A DNA stretch of 64,000 nt from BJ22 sp021298375 (lineage in GTDB: Bacteria > Planctomycetota > Planctomycetia > Pirellulales > Pirellulaceae): positions 1 to 64,000 of the forward strand of contig JBKDOL010000132.1 of assembly GCA_046343015.1 (NCBI GenBank), given 5' to 3'. The translations under genes were made by a program, and so were the position numbers. Positions 18,307-25,504 of the stretch are shown here, piece after piece. The notes under the pieces are model-generated. The model was not told the origin of the DNA. It was given only the letters and a program-made list of their open reading frames with translations, and did no database searches. How positions within the stretch are numbered: the stretch's first letter is position 1; each line of letters begins with the position of its first letter.

Positions 18307-19125
18307 TCAGCCCGCGGAAGATTTCTGGTTAACGGTTGTGAAAAAACGCTTCTCGCCGCAGGCGAAGGTGGCGCAGTGCGTGTTGTACTCCCAGCACTCC
18401 CGGCAATGGGGGGTCCGGCAGCGTTGACAAACGACCATTTCCGCGCCGATGCGCTCGCTGCAGACGGGACAAATCACATCGTCCAGTACCGTCGCCTGTT
18501 CGGTTTGAACAAACTCAATCCCTCGAACCTCAGCAACTTTCAGCTGGTCGACCAGTTGCAAGCCGAGCCGCAGAAAGTCATCCAGCTCGGCGAGATTGTC
18601 GATCCATGAGCCGCGGACGATCGTCAGCAGGCCGCGGTCGATTCGCAGTGCAATGGGCGCCCCGCCCGCCGACCGAGACAGTTCCCGAAACCGCCAGCGG
18701 AAATTTTCGTCCAGCCATTGTTTCGTCTGCAGGGAGTCCGTACTGCGAAGGGCGAATTCGCGATCAAACTCGTGGTCGCCTGTTGGAGCGGGAATCAATC
18801 CAGTGCGGTTTAATCTCCCGGCCAAGGCCGGTGCTGCCAGCTCCAGGGCGAGCTTCCCGTTGGGCCAGGGAAACTTTAAAAAAGTCTGGCGGCGAACCGG
18901 ATCGGTCCAGCCGGAGCGCGTCCCGAGCGTGCAGGTGTTGCCGAAATAGGGAAACTGAACCTGGGGGTGGAAGCCGCGGCTGAGGGCGATGCCATGGTAC
19001 TTGCGGGCGAGCGCTTCCATCGCCCGGCCTTGTGTGTTCAGTCGGTAGATCCAACCGATCAGCGCGACGATCCCACCGGTCAGCAGCACAGGGATCGTCA
19101 CCAGAATCAGTCGCAGGATATTCAT
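18307..19125 (-). CDS. Membrane protein with C-terminal RING-like zinc finger (E3 candidate)
   Basis: 272 aa. An N-terminal transmembrane helix (residues 3-27, LILVTIPVLLTGGIVALIG) precedes about 190 residues without known motifs and a C-terminal cysteine cluster: C219-x2-C222-x10-C233-x2-C236-x3-H240-C241-x2-C244-x6-C251-x4-C256. The CRTPHCRECWEYNTHC segment resembles prokaryotic RING/treble-clef fingers, which are known from planctomycete operons with E1, E2, JAB and Ubl genes. It is the last gene of this five-gene set, 49 nt after the JAMM gene. Inferred role: a membrane-bound E3 that brings charged E2 to a target. It could instead be an unrelated zinc ribbon. Confidence 0.75.
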   Translation of the reverse strand: MNILRLILVTIPVLLTGGIVALIGWIYRLNTQGRAMEALARKYHGIALSRGFHPQVQFPYFGNTCTLGTRSGWTDPVRRQTFLKFPWPNGKLALELAAPALAGRLNRTGLIPAPTGDHEFDREFALRSTDSLQTKQWLDENFRWRFRELSRSAGGAPIALRIDRGLLTIVRGSWIDNLAELDDFLRLGLQLVDQLKVAEVRGIEFVQTEQATVLDDVICPVCSERIGAEMVVCQRCRTPHCRECWEYNTHCATFACGEKRFFTTVNQKSSAG

Positions 19126-19174
19126 GGGGCAACAGGGTCAAAGGGCAGGAACGTAGGCCGGTAGGTTCGAACAC

Positions 19175-20575
19175 CTATTTGCGGACGGGGGCTTCGCCTG
19201 GCTGCTGGTCCGCTGCGGAGCCTGCGCCTGACTCGACAATCGGGCGAGAGCGGTTGGGCTGGCGGATCCGCTCCAAGTCCCGCGCGAGTTGAGCGCCGCG
19301 GAACAAGCTGGCGATCAACCCTCCGACAGAAACAATCAGAGCGCCGAGGAGAGTCGGCAAGACCCATGAGGCCTGCCACCAACTCGCTGGGTCTGTATTC
19401 CCGGTCGAAAGCGCCGTCGAAGCTGTTTGCCCGGCGGCTCTGGCCGATTCCAGTTGAGTCTCGACCTTTTTGAGGTCGGCGGTCAAGCGGCCGGCCAGCC
19501 GGGCCTGTTCGGCGAGACTTTGTTCCAATTGGGCAATCCGGCTGACATGCGAACGATTGGCCGCCGCCAATTGCTCTTTCTCCAGTTGGCTGTCGGCAAA
19601 CATTTTCGGCAAATCGGGCGACTTGCCCTCAGCCTGCAGAAATCCGGCCAGTACCTCCCTGTAAACCTCACTGCGGGCCGAGGCAAGTTCTGCTGCGGAG
19701 ACCGACTCGCGGGCCGCGGCGACTCCGGCGGGACTGCTCGCCGCAGCGAGTGTTGGGTCGACAGTCGCCGGACTCGCTGGCAACGTGAGCAAGCGGATCG
19801 CGACCAGCAGCAGCGCGATCGTCTGCGCTCCGAGCAACAGCCAGCCGATCAACGTCAACTGATTGCCCCGGTCAAGCAGCTGGACAGTCGTTGTTCCGCC
19901 GGCGGGAGGTTCGGAATAGCGAGGATCAAAATGAGGCATCGGCGCACCTGAATAGAGTCGAGAATAATAGTCCAGCTCCCGTTGGCGATGGCGGTGGGCA
20001 GTGAGGAACCAGCCACGCAGCTGTCCGGTAGTGCCCGGCCGAGTCCATTGAAACCAACCGCGGGTTTGCTGCCGCGGGTCGATCACCAAGGCGACGTCCT
20101 CGGATCCAGCGAAAAAATGATCGCAGATAAAGCGATCCATTTCGGAGAGGAAGACTCCCCAGCCCGGATGCGTGTGGTACCAGCCGACAAGTTGGAGTTC
20201 GGGATGGAGTTTCTGCCGTCGACGGGTGATTTCACTCCATGTTTCGTGCGTGAATTTGAAACTCCCCCGAGTGGCCTCGTAGTGTTCCGCCCGCAGGCTG
20301 TCGACGATTTGCACAAATGGCCGGCCCGTTTCGTCCTTGGCCTGCCAGCCGAGTAGCACTCCCCCCAGTTCCACGTCGGTATTGGTCAGCGCGTGCGCTT
20401 CCATATCCCGCATGACATCGAGATCGACAAAGATCGGAAGGTCGGTGGAACCTGGAGTACCGATTGCAACCACGGCAAACTGTCCATCGCGATCGGGACG
20501 AAGCCGTTGCAGCGAAGGGCGCGCTTGCACGTCGCCGAATTCGATTTCAGGTTCCGCATCCGGTTCACTCGCCAA
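19175..20575 (-). CDS. Membrane-anchored JAMM (JAB/MPN) peptidase of the Ubl system
   Basis: 466 aa. I place the start at TTG 20575: GGAGG lies 7 nt upstream, and the codon overlaps the E1 stop by 11 nt, whereas any ATG would lie 75 nt or more inside the E1 gene. The JAMM motif is complete: Glu69 (VELGGVLLG), His134-x-His136 (WYHTHPGW), Ser144 and Asp147 (FLSEMD) with the exact HxH-x7-SxxD spacing. After the catalytic domain come a transmembrane helix (about 240-262), a Glu/Gln-rich coiled coil (about 329-380) and a second helix (about 403-425). Expected role: zinc isopeptidase that releases the modifier from targets, held at the membrane. Confidence 0.92.
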   Translation of the reverse strand: MASEPDAEPEIEFGDVQARPSLQRLRPDRDGQFAVVAIGTPGSTDLPIFVDLDVMRDMEAHALTNTDVELGGVLLGWQAKDETGRPFVQIVDSLRAEHYEATRGSFKFTHETWSEITRRRQKLHPELQLVGWYHTHPGWGVFLSEMDRFICDHFFAGSEDVALVIDPRQQTRGWFQWTRPGTTGQLRGWFLTAHRHRQRELDYYSRLYSGAPMPHFDPRYSEPPAGGTTTVQLLDRGNQLTLIGWLLLGAQTIALLLVAIRLLTLPASPATVDPTLAAASSPAGVAAARESVSAAELASARSEVYREVLAGFLQAEGKSPDLPKMFADSQLEKEQLAAANRSHVSRIAQLEQSLAEQARLAGRLTADLKKVETQLESARAAGQTASTALSTGNTDPASWWQASWVLPTLLGALIVSVGGLIASLFRGAQLARDLERIRQPNRSRPIVESGAGSAADQQPGEAPVRK

Positions 20576-21845
20576 TGCGTTTCCTCCGAGCTGCCGGTTC
20601 TTTCCAGCCGAGGGATGAGTCGCCTTGCAGGCAGAGGAAGCGACAGTCATTTTCATTTCGTAAGCGAACAATATCAAAATCGGGGATGCCCAGTTCCCGC
20701 AATGGACGATCGATGAGTCGGGAGTCACGCGGGATTTCGTTCAGCATCTCAGGCCGCCGCGGCTGGTTGCAGGAGCGGCAAAGGGACTCGGCGTGAGTAA
20801 CGGTTGCCGCCGGGCGGTGGATCTCCTGCTGGTGTTTGCAGCGGTCACAGCAAAGTCTCGCCACCAGATCCCGGTCGAGCTCCAGACCGGTCGCGCTGAA
20901 GTGTTCAGTTTGCTCCAGCCAGTCAAACAGTTGTCGAGCGGTGTGGAGCCGCGACTCAAAGGGCGCGTCGATAATCTCTTCGTAGGTTTCGTGTGAAAGG
21001 CAATCCTCGCGGCGGGGATAGCGGGTCTGATAAAAGCGGTTGGCAACACCGTTAAAGACCAGCGCCGTGCCCTCCGCGCTCGGGAGACCGTGCAGCAGCT
21101 TCAATGCCTCCTGCACTTGCAGACCACCGACAATCGAGGCGATCGTTGGCGCGGTCGGGACCTTGCCCTGCTGCAGGTCTTCGCGGCGGAGCAGGGGGCA
21201 GCTGTAGCGAAGCTGGATCAGCCGGTAGTCGTTTTCGGTCATGGCGCATTCGTAACACGAGCCGTGGGGAGGCACGAAGACTTTGGCCACGCCGTTGATT
21301 TCCTGAATCCCGCCGTCGATCCAGGGAGTGCCGACTTTCCAGCAAAGCCGATTGATCCAAAGTCGGGCCTCGCGGTTGTCAACACAGCAAATGACGACAT
21401 CGGCCGAATCCACCAACCCCAGCCCGAGGTCGGTCAGCACATCGGCCTCGGCTCCGACGATCCAGCAGTCGGGATTGAGCTGCGCGGCCATCTCGGCCGC
21501 GACTTCCGCCTTGCTTCGGCCTTGATGTTCCGGGCGAAACAGGACTGAACGAGAAAGATTGGAGAGCTCGATGGTGTCGAAATCAATTACCCGAATTTGA
21601 CCAATTCCCAGTAACGCCAGGTTCTTCAGGACCTCATTGCCCAGTGCCCCCGCGCCAACAACCAGCACCTTGGCATCGGCCAAACGCTGTTGGTCCCACC
21701 AACCGATCATTCTCAGCCGTGCGTAGCGATCCTCCTCGCCAATCCAGAGCGGCTCCGCGGACCGATCGGTCCCAGCCCGCTCAGACGATGACCGAGACGA
21801 TTCCGCGGAGTGCTCGGGACGGTGGCTGGGCCGGATGGGTTCCAT
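20565..21845 (-). CDS. E1-like ThiF-family Ubl-activating enzyme
   Basis: 426 aa. The Rossmann ATP site VLVVGAGALGNEVLKNL (G64-x-G66-x2-G69) is followed by VIDFD (Asp88-Asp90), SNLSRS (Asn96, Arg99) and Lys112, the adenylation residues of ThiF/MoeB/E1 proteins, and Asp156. Cys197/Cys200 (CYEC) may bind zinc. Cys216 (RYSCPLL) is the best candidate for the thioester Cys by comparison with UBA3-type E1s. The C-terminal 110 residues add CCDRC (332-336) and CRSC (356-359), a probable zinc ribbon, plus a small domain that may bind E2. The gene starts 9 nt after the E2 stop. It would adenylate the C-terminal Gly of the adjacent Ubl. Confidence 0.92.
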   Translation of the reverse strand: MEPIRPSHRPEHSAESSRSSSERAGTDRSAEPLWIGEEDRYARLRMIGWWDQQRLADAKVLVVGAGALGNEVLKNLALLGIGQIRVIDFDTIELSNLSRSVLFRPEHQGRSKAEVAAEMAAQLNPDCWIVGAEADVLTDLGLGLVDSADVVICCVDNREARLWINRLCWKVGTPWIDGGIQEINGVAKVFVPPHGSCYECAMTENDYRLIQLRYSCPLLRREDLQQGKVPTAPTIASIVGGLQVQEALKLLHGLPSAEGTALVFNGVANRFYQTRYPRREDCLSHETYEEIIDAPFESRLHTARQLFDWLEQTEHFSATGLELDRDLVARLCCDRCKHQQEIHRPAATVTHAESLCRSCNQPRRPEMLNEIPRDSRLIDRPLRELGIPDFDIVRLRNENDCRFLCLQGDSSLGWKEPAARRKRIGE

Positions 21846-21854
21846 GCGTTGGGA

Positions 21855-22463
21855 CTAGTCGAGGAAGACGATATCGGGCGGAGGCGATGGGGGGAGACGC
21901 GGCGGTTGGGCCTGCCGGGGTTCGGCGAGATTGCCCTCGGCGGGAGAGCCCGGCTCAGGTCGACCCAGCTCACCTGCCTGAGCGACATAATCCCGCAACG
22001 GTCGCGGGTCGAGCGGAAATTGGTAGGCAGTCTGGGTTCGAGCCCATTCGGCGGCCTCCCGATTATACGGACTCTCGATATTGAAATTTTTGTAGCGAAT
22101 GATGTCCCAGAGCATGGTGCAGAGTTCGCTGAGGGTCAGGCTGGGGACCCAGTGGGTGCCGTAACCACCGAGGCACACGATCCCGTTGGCCGAGATGTTG
22201 GGGTGAAAGATCGGTGTCTTCCAGGTCAGGTTTGGCATCATTCGGGGGTAGGCGGCCCCGAGTTCCACGATCACTTCATGCTCGTCGCGGGGCGCGATTT
22301 CGCCCGCGGGACTGAGGCCAATTCCCCAGCCGTGAAAGCGAAACCGATATTGCTGGGGCGGAGTGCCGCGAGCATCCGCTTGGAGTATGGTGCTCTCGGC
22401 AAGCAGTTGAGCGATCGACCGGTAATCGGCAGCCAAACGGCGTTCGCGGGGGGACGATCTCAT
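21855..22463 (-). CDS. E2-like ubiquitin-conjugating (UBC-fold) enzyme
   Basis: 202 aa. A recognisable UBC core spans residues 1-150: YPRMMPNLTWKTPIFHPNI with an intact HPN tripeptide (87-89), the catalytic Cys97 in GIVCLG, then W105-x-P107 (HWVPSLTLSELC) and the helix SPYNREAAEWAR, which all match eukaryotic E2s in order and spacing. The last 50 residues are Pro/Gly/Glu-rich and probably disordered. Expected role: accepts the Ubl from E1 as a thioester and passes it to targets. It is followed closely by the E1 gene, but a 228-nt gap with 19-bp repeats separates it from the Ubl gene. Confidence 0.92.
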   Translation of the reverse strand: MRSSPRERRLAADYRSIAQLLAESTILQADARGTPPQQYRFRFHGWGIGLSPAGEIAPRDEHEVIVELGAAYPRMMPNLTWKTPIFHPNISANGIVCLGGYGTHWVPSLTLSELCTMLWDIIRYKNFNIESPYNREAAEWARTQTAYQFPLDPRPLRDYVAQAGELGRPEPGSPAEGNLAEPRQAQPPRLPPSPPPDIVFLD

Positions 22464-22601
22464 GGCTCGGCGGGAGAAGGGGAGGGAGGTGCCTGCAGGG
22501 AAGGGCGGAGGGGGGAAGTCAGAGGCGGTCGGTCAGTAATTCATCCTTGTGCATCAATCCTTCGGTTGTTTTGAGAGCAGGCTCGGAAGAGAGCGGAGCA
22601 A

Positions 22602-22677
22602 GCCCCGGGCCTCGACAGGCGCCCCGGGCCTCGACAGGCGCCCCGGGCCTCGACAGGAGCCCCGGGCCTCGACAGGA
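22602..22677. repeat. Four 19-bp repeats between the Ubl and E2 genes
   Basis: Four near-identical copies of gccccgggcctcgacagg plus c or a. Each contains the self-complementary CCCGGG core, so the transcript of the Ubl operon would carry GC-rich hairpins here. No T-tract follows, so it is not a standard terminator, but it could lower transcription or translation of the E2 and later genes relative to the Ubl. Confidence 0.9.
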
Positions 22678-22691
22678 GCCATCGCCCACGA

Positions 22692-22988
22692 CTAACCGGC
22701 GACAATTTCCGGATAGATAATCAGGTGGTCGCCCTCGCGGACATTGGCTGCAACCAGGGTTTCGCCCTCCAGCAACCGCCGTCCGCCTTCCTTGTGATCG
22801 AGACTATAGCTCATTGGATTGCCATCCGGCCCGATCATCGGCAGATTCATCTTTGTGATGATACTGGGCAGAATGCGCTGGACGGTCACCGTGTCCGCGA
22901 CGACGGCCTCGACGCTTTTGGCGCCGGTTTGGTCGAGAAACGTGACCCGAGTTCCCTTGTTGGTCGATGTTCCCATTCCCGATGACAT
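22692..22988 (-). CDS. Ubiquitin-like beta-grasp modifier
   Basis: 98 aa. The start has a good RBS (GGGAG, 8 nt spacing). After a flexible N-terminus the pattern of strands and one helix (TRVTFLDQ, KSVEAVVAD, VQRILPSIITKM, YSLDHKEGGRRL, GETLVAANVREGDHLIIYP) fits a YukD/ubiquitin-type beta-grasp fold. The protein ends in IVAG, so the terminal Gly98 is already exposed and no precursor tail needs removing. First gene of the operon on the minus strand, upstream of E2, E1, JAMM and RING-like genes; that context is the main reason for calling it a conjugated modifier. Confidence 0.88.
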   Translation of the reverse strand: MSSGMGTSTNKGTRVTFLDQTGAKSVEAVVADTVTVQRILPSIITKMNLPMIGPDGNPMSYSLDHKEGGRRLLEGETLVAANVREGDHLIIYPEIVAG

Positions 22989-23117
22989 GCAAGATTCTCC
23001 CTGAAAATAGGGGCAGGTGTCAGCCCCGCTCCGCTCGTCGACGAGAGTCGGGGTGAACCGGGTGGGCTGGGCCCTGCCGCGTGCAAACAGCTATTTTCCC
23101 CGTATTCGCTCGCCAAG

Positions 23118-23729
23118 TCAAAATATTTTCGCAATTTCAGCGCCGGCCGTTAACCAGTCTTCGCGGACCAGGCCGAAGACGGCCACATCGTAAAAACGGC
23201 CCCATTTTCGGGCGTGTTGCCTCAATACTCCTTCGGGGCGAAACCCGACCTTGGCCAGGACTCGACCGGATGCCGGATTGTGCACCATGTGTTCGGCCAT
23301 CACCCGATTCAAGCCGAGTTGGCGGAATCCAAACTCGACCACCGCCTGAGCCGCTTCGCTGGCGTAGCCGCGGTTCCAGAATGCCGGATCGATCCAATAA
23401 CCCAGCTCAGCCCGCTCATCGGCCGCCTCGATCTCCAGCCCGACCGTGCCGATTACCAATCCGGTTCGCTTAAGTGAAATCGCGAAAATCACCGCTCGCC
23501 CGGCGAGCCACTCTTCGGGCTGGTGGGCGATCCAGCGAGCCGCGGCGCCCTCGGGATAGGGGAAATGGAGCGCCCGCGTCGTGGCGACAATTTCGGGGTC
23601 ATTCACCAGTCTTTGGACCGTTTCCGCGTCTCCGCTTTCAAACGGCCGAAGCAGCAGCCGGTCGGTCTCCAGACTGGGACGGTTGTCGAGCGGGACTGGA
23701 TCGTCGAGGCAGGTGGCGGGGTCAGACAT
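23118..23729 (-). CDS. GNAT N-acetyltransferase, RimJ/RimL-like
   Basis: 203 aa from ATG 23729. Family features: LETDRLLLRPFESGDAE at the N-terminus, AELGYWIDPAFWNRGYASEA (acetyl-CoA-binding motif A, with RGYASEA) and LNRVMAEHMVHNPASGRVLAKVGF near the end. Such enzymes acetylate N-termini of ribosomal proteins or other amines; the substrate is not predictable. It lies 129 nt upstream of the Ubl gene on the same strand and has a perfect -10 box just ahead of its start, so it could lead a longer transcript into the Ubl operon. Confidence 0.9.
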   Translation of the reverse strand: MSDPATCLDDPVPLDNRPSLETDRLLLRPFESGDAETVQRLVNDPEIVATTRALHFPYPEGAAARWIAHQPEEWLAGRAVIFAISLKRTGLVIGTVGLEIEAADERAELGYWIDPAFWNRGYASEAAQAVVEFGFRQLGLNRVMAEHMVHNPASGRVLAKVGFRPEGVLRQHARKWGRFYDVAVFGLVREDWLTAGAEIAKIF

Positions 23730-23784
23730 GAGAGCAGAAATGCGGGCCGGACAGACGTTCAGATGCAAGGAAACGACCGTATCG

Positions 23785-23813
23785 ATTATAGGGACTTCGA
23801 AAGAGCCCAAACG
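23785..23813 (-). promoter_or_regulatory. Candidate promoter of the GNAT gene
   Basis: On the minus strand TATAAT occupies 23790-23785, about 56 nt before the ATG. With a 17-nt spacer the -35 would be CGTTTG (23813-23808), a weak match, so only the -10 is convincing. Confidence 0.4.
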
Positions 23814-23944
23814 CACTTGAGGGGGGATTTCGGGGCAGCTTTCGGGGCAAACTCAGACTTCAGCTCGATCCATGACCTAGCGTTGAGATATCCGCAGCCG
23901 GAGTGCTGCCGCGGAATTTCGTTTCTCTTTTGCCGGGTCGGAAG

Positions 23945-24640
23945 ATGGGTTTACTGCAACAGTTTTTTCGCAATGTGTTCGATGAAGCCGAGGCCTTCAA
24001 GCCCCAGGTCTCATGCTTTGAGCAGGCCACTCCGCAGGAATTGTCACGGCATTTTGAGAAAAATACCTATGGCGACTTTCAGCTGACCAACGCCGTGCGC
24101 CCAGCGATTGACTTGAAGGTCAAGCCGCAGCAAGGCTATCGTCACGATGTCTACGTCGACGAAGAGACCGGCACTCGAGTGCCGGTGATCATTGCCTCGG
24201 CCTCGTCGGAGGTCCTGTTCGCCCTGTTTATGGATCTGGTTCGCCGACTCGGCGACACCGTTGATGTGGTCCTGGAAACCAGCCATAACCACGACGTCTC
24301 CGGACACGTCGATCTCTACCGTGAAAAAATCGACTTGGCGGTCCTGACCAGCATTCTGAGCGAGTACGAAGAGCTGCTGACCCACGACGGTTGCACTGGA
24401 ATTGCCGTCCTGAACCCGAAGATTCCCCAGGAAGTCCAGTTTGACGAGCACAAGTTGCTGATCGTCTACGGCAGTCCCTTGGAGGGTTTCGAACACGTGC
24501 TCGAATCCCATGGCGTCTCTCGCCTGGACGAGCTGCACTTTCTCACCGAAGCTGAGCATGTCCATTCCTCGACAGAGGACTTCCATCGCCAGTTTGAAAT
24601 GCTCCAGTCGGATTTGGGGCTGGACCAGCAGGGCGGGTAG
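23945..24640 (+). CDS. Conserved-looking protein of unknown function, 231 aa
   Basis: ATG 23945 follows a GG-rich ribosome site (GGGTCGGAAG). The protein is soluble, mixed alpha/beta, with DFQLTNAVRPAIDLKV, VPVIIASASSEVLFALFMDLVRRLGD and LDVVLETSHNH-like segments, no signal peptide and an acidic C-terminal helical region. Normal composition and length make it a genuine gene, but I cannot name a family. It stands 147 nt ahead of the CYTH gene in the same direction. Confidence 0.75.
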   Translation: MGLLQQFFRNVFDEAEAFKPQVSCFEQATPQELSRHFEKNTYGDFQLTNAVRPAIDLKVKPQQGYRHDVYVDEETGTRVPVIIASASSEVLFALFMDLVRRLGDTVDVVLETSHNHDVSGHVDLYREKIDLAVLTSILSEYEELLTHDGCTGIAVLNPKIPQEVQFDEHKLLIVYGSPLEGFEHVLESHGVSRLDELHFLTEAEHVHSSTEDFHRQFEMLQSDLGLDQQGG

Positions 24641-24787
24641 ACCGGCTCTTGCTCCCGGACCGGTTCCTTGTCAGGATGCGGGCGTCGATTCGCTTGGCCT
24701 CGTCGAGCGGCAAAGTCAAGCGGAACGTTGCCGTAATCGAGGCGGCAGCGGGAGAGAGTGGGGGAGTGTTTCGCAGGAGGGATGGCC

Positions 24788-25342
24788 ATGGGACAAATGG
24801 AGGTCGAACTCAAGTTTGCCGCTGCCGACCGGGACCAGTTGCAGCAGCGACTGCGGGAACTTGCGGCGCGTCCGGGCGGGACAATCTCCCAGGCCGACGA
24901 GTACTACGCTCATCCGGCGCGTGACTTTGCCGCGACCGATGAAGCGCTGCGGGTCAGGGCTGAGGGAGTCCGCCGCGTTCTGACTTACAAGGGCCCGAAA
25001 GCCGCCGCCGCCGTCAAGATTCGGGAGGAGATCGAAGCCGAGTTTGCCGCCGAACAGGAATCGGACCTTAAGCGGATCCTCCAGCAACTCGGCTTTCGCT
25101 CCGTGGCTGTCGTCGCCAAGACTCGGCAAAGCTGGACGGTAGAGTTCTCTGGCCAGCGAATCCAGGTGGAGGTGGATGACGTCGAGCGGCTGGGGAGTTT
25201 CGTCGAAATCGAGGTAGTGACCGATTCCACCGGAGTTGCGGCGGCAGAGGCTGCCATCTGGGCATTGGCTCAGGAACTCCAGCTGACGCAGGCCTCGCGG
25301 GCCAGTTACCTGGCATTGTTGCTGGGACAGGCCGACGGTTAA
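24788..25342 (+). CDS. CYTH-domain protein, class IV adenylate cyclase-like
   Basis: 184 aa. ATG 24788 has GGAGGG about 7 nt upstream; an ATG six bases earlier is too close. The defining N-terminal EVELK (ExExK) is followed by YYAHP, LRVRAEGVRRVLTYKGPK and a series of Arg/Lys/Glu residues (KIREEIE, VEVDDVERLGSFVEIEV) lining the CYTH tunnel. Family members hydrolyse triphosphates or cyclise ATP; the CyaB/archaeal-type group fits best, but activity cannot be assigned. Signalling by cAMP from this gene would be an inference only. Confidence 0.88.
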   Translation: MGQMEVELKFAAADRDQLQQRLRELAARPGGTISQADEYYAHPARDFAATDEALRVRAEGVRRVLTYKGPKAAAAVKIREEIEAEFAAEQESDLKRILQQLGFRSVAVVAKTRQSWTVEFSGQRIQVEVDDVERLGSFVEIEVVTDSTGVAAAEAAIWALAQELQLTQASRASYLALLLGQADG

Positions 25343-25504
25343 GATCGGGGTTCCGGTTTTTTCCGCAGCGGCTGGACAAGAGCCGCTTCACTTCTCAGGC
25401 CGTTGACTGACCAGCCGATTTGCGGTCAGTCTGCAGGCCTGTCTGCGCACCCGTCTGCACCTGTCGTGCGGCCAGCCTTCCCATTGCCTGAACCCGCAAG
25501 CTCC

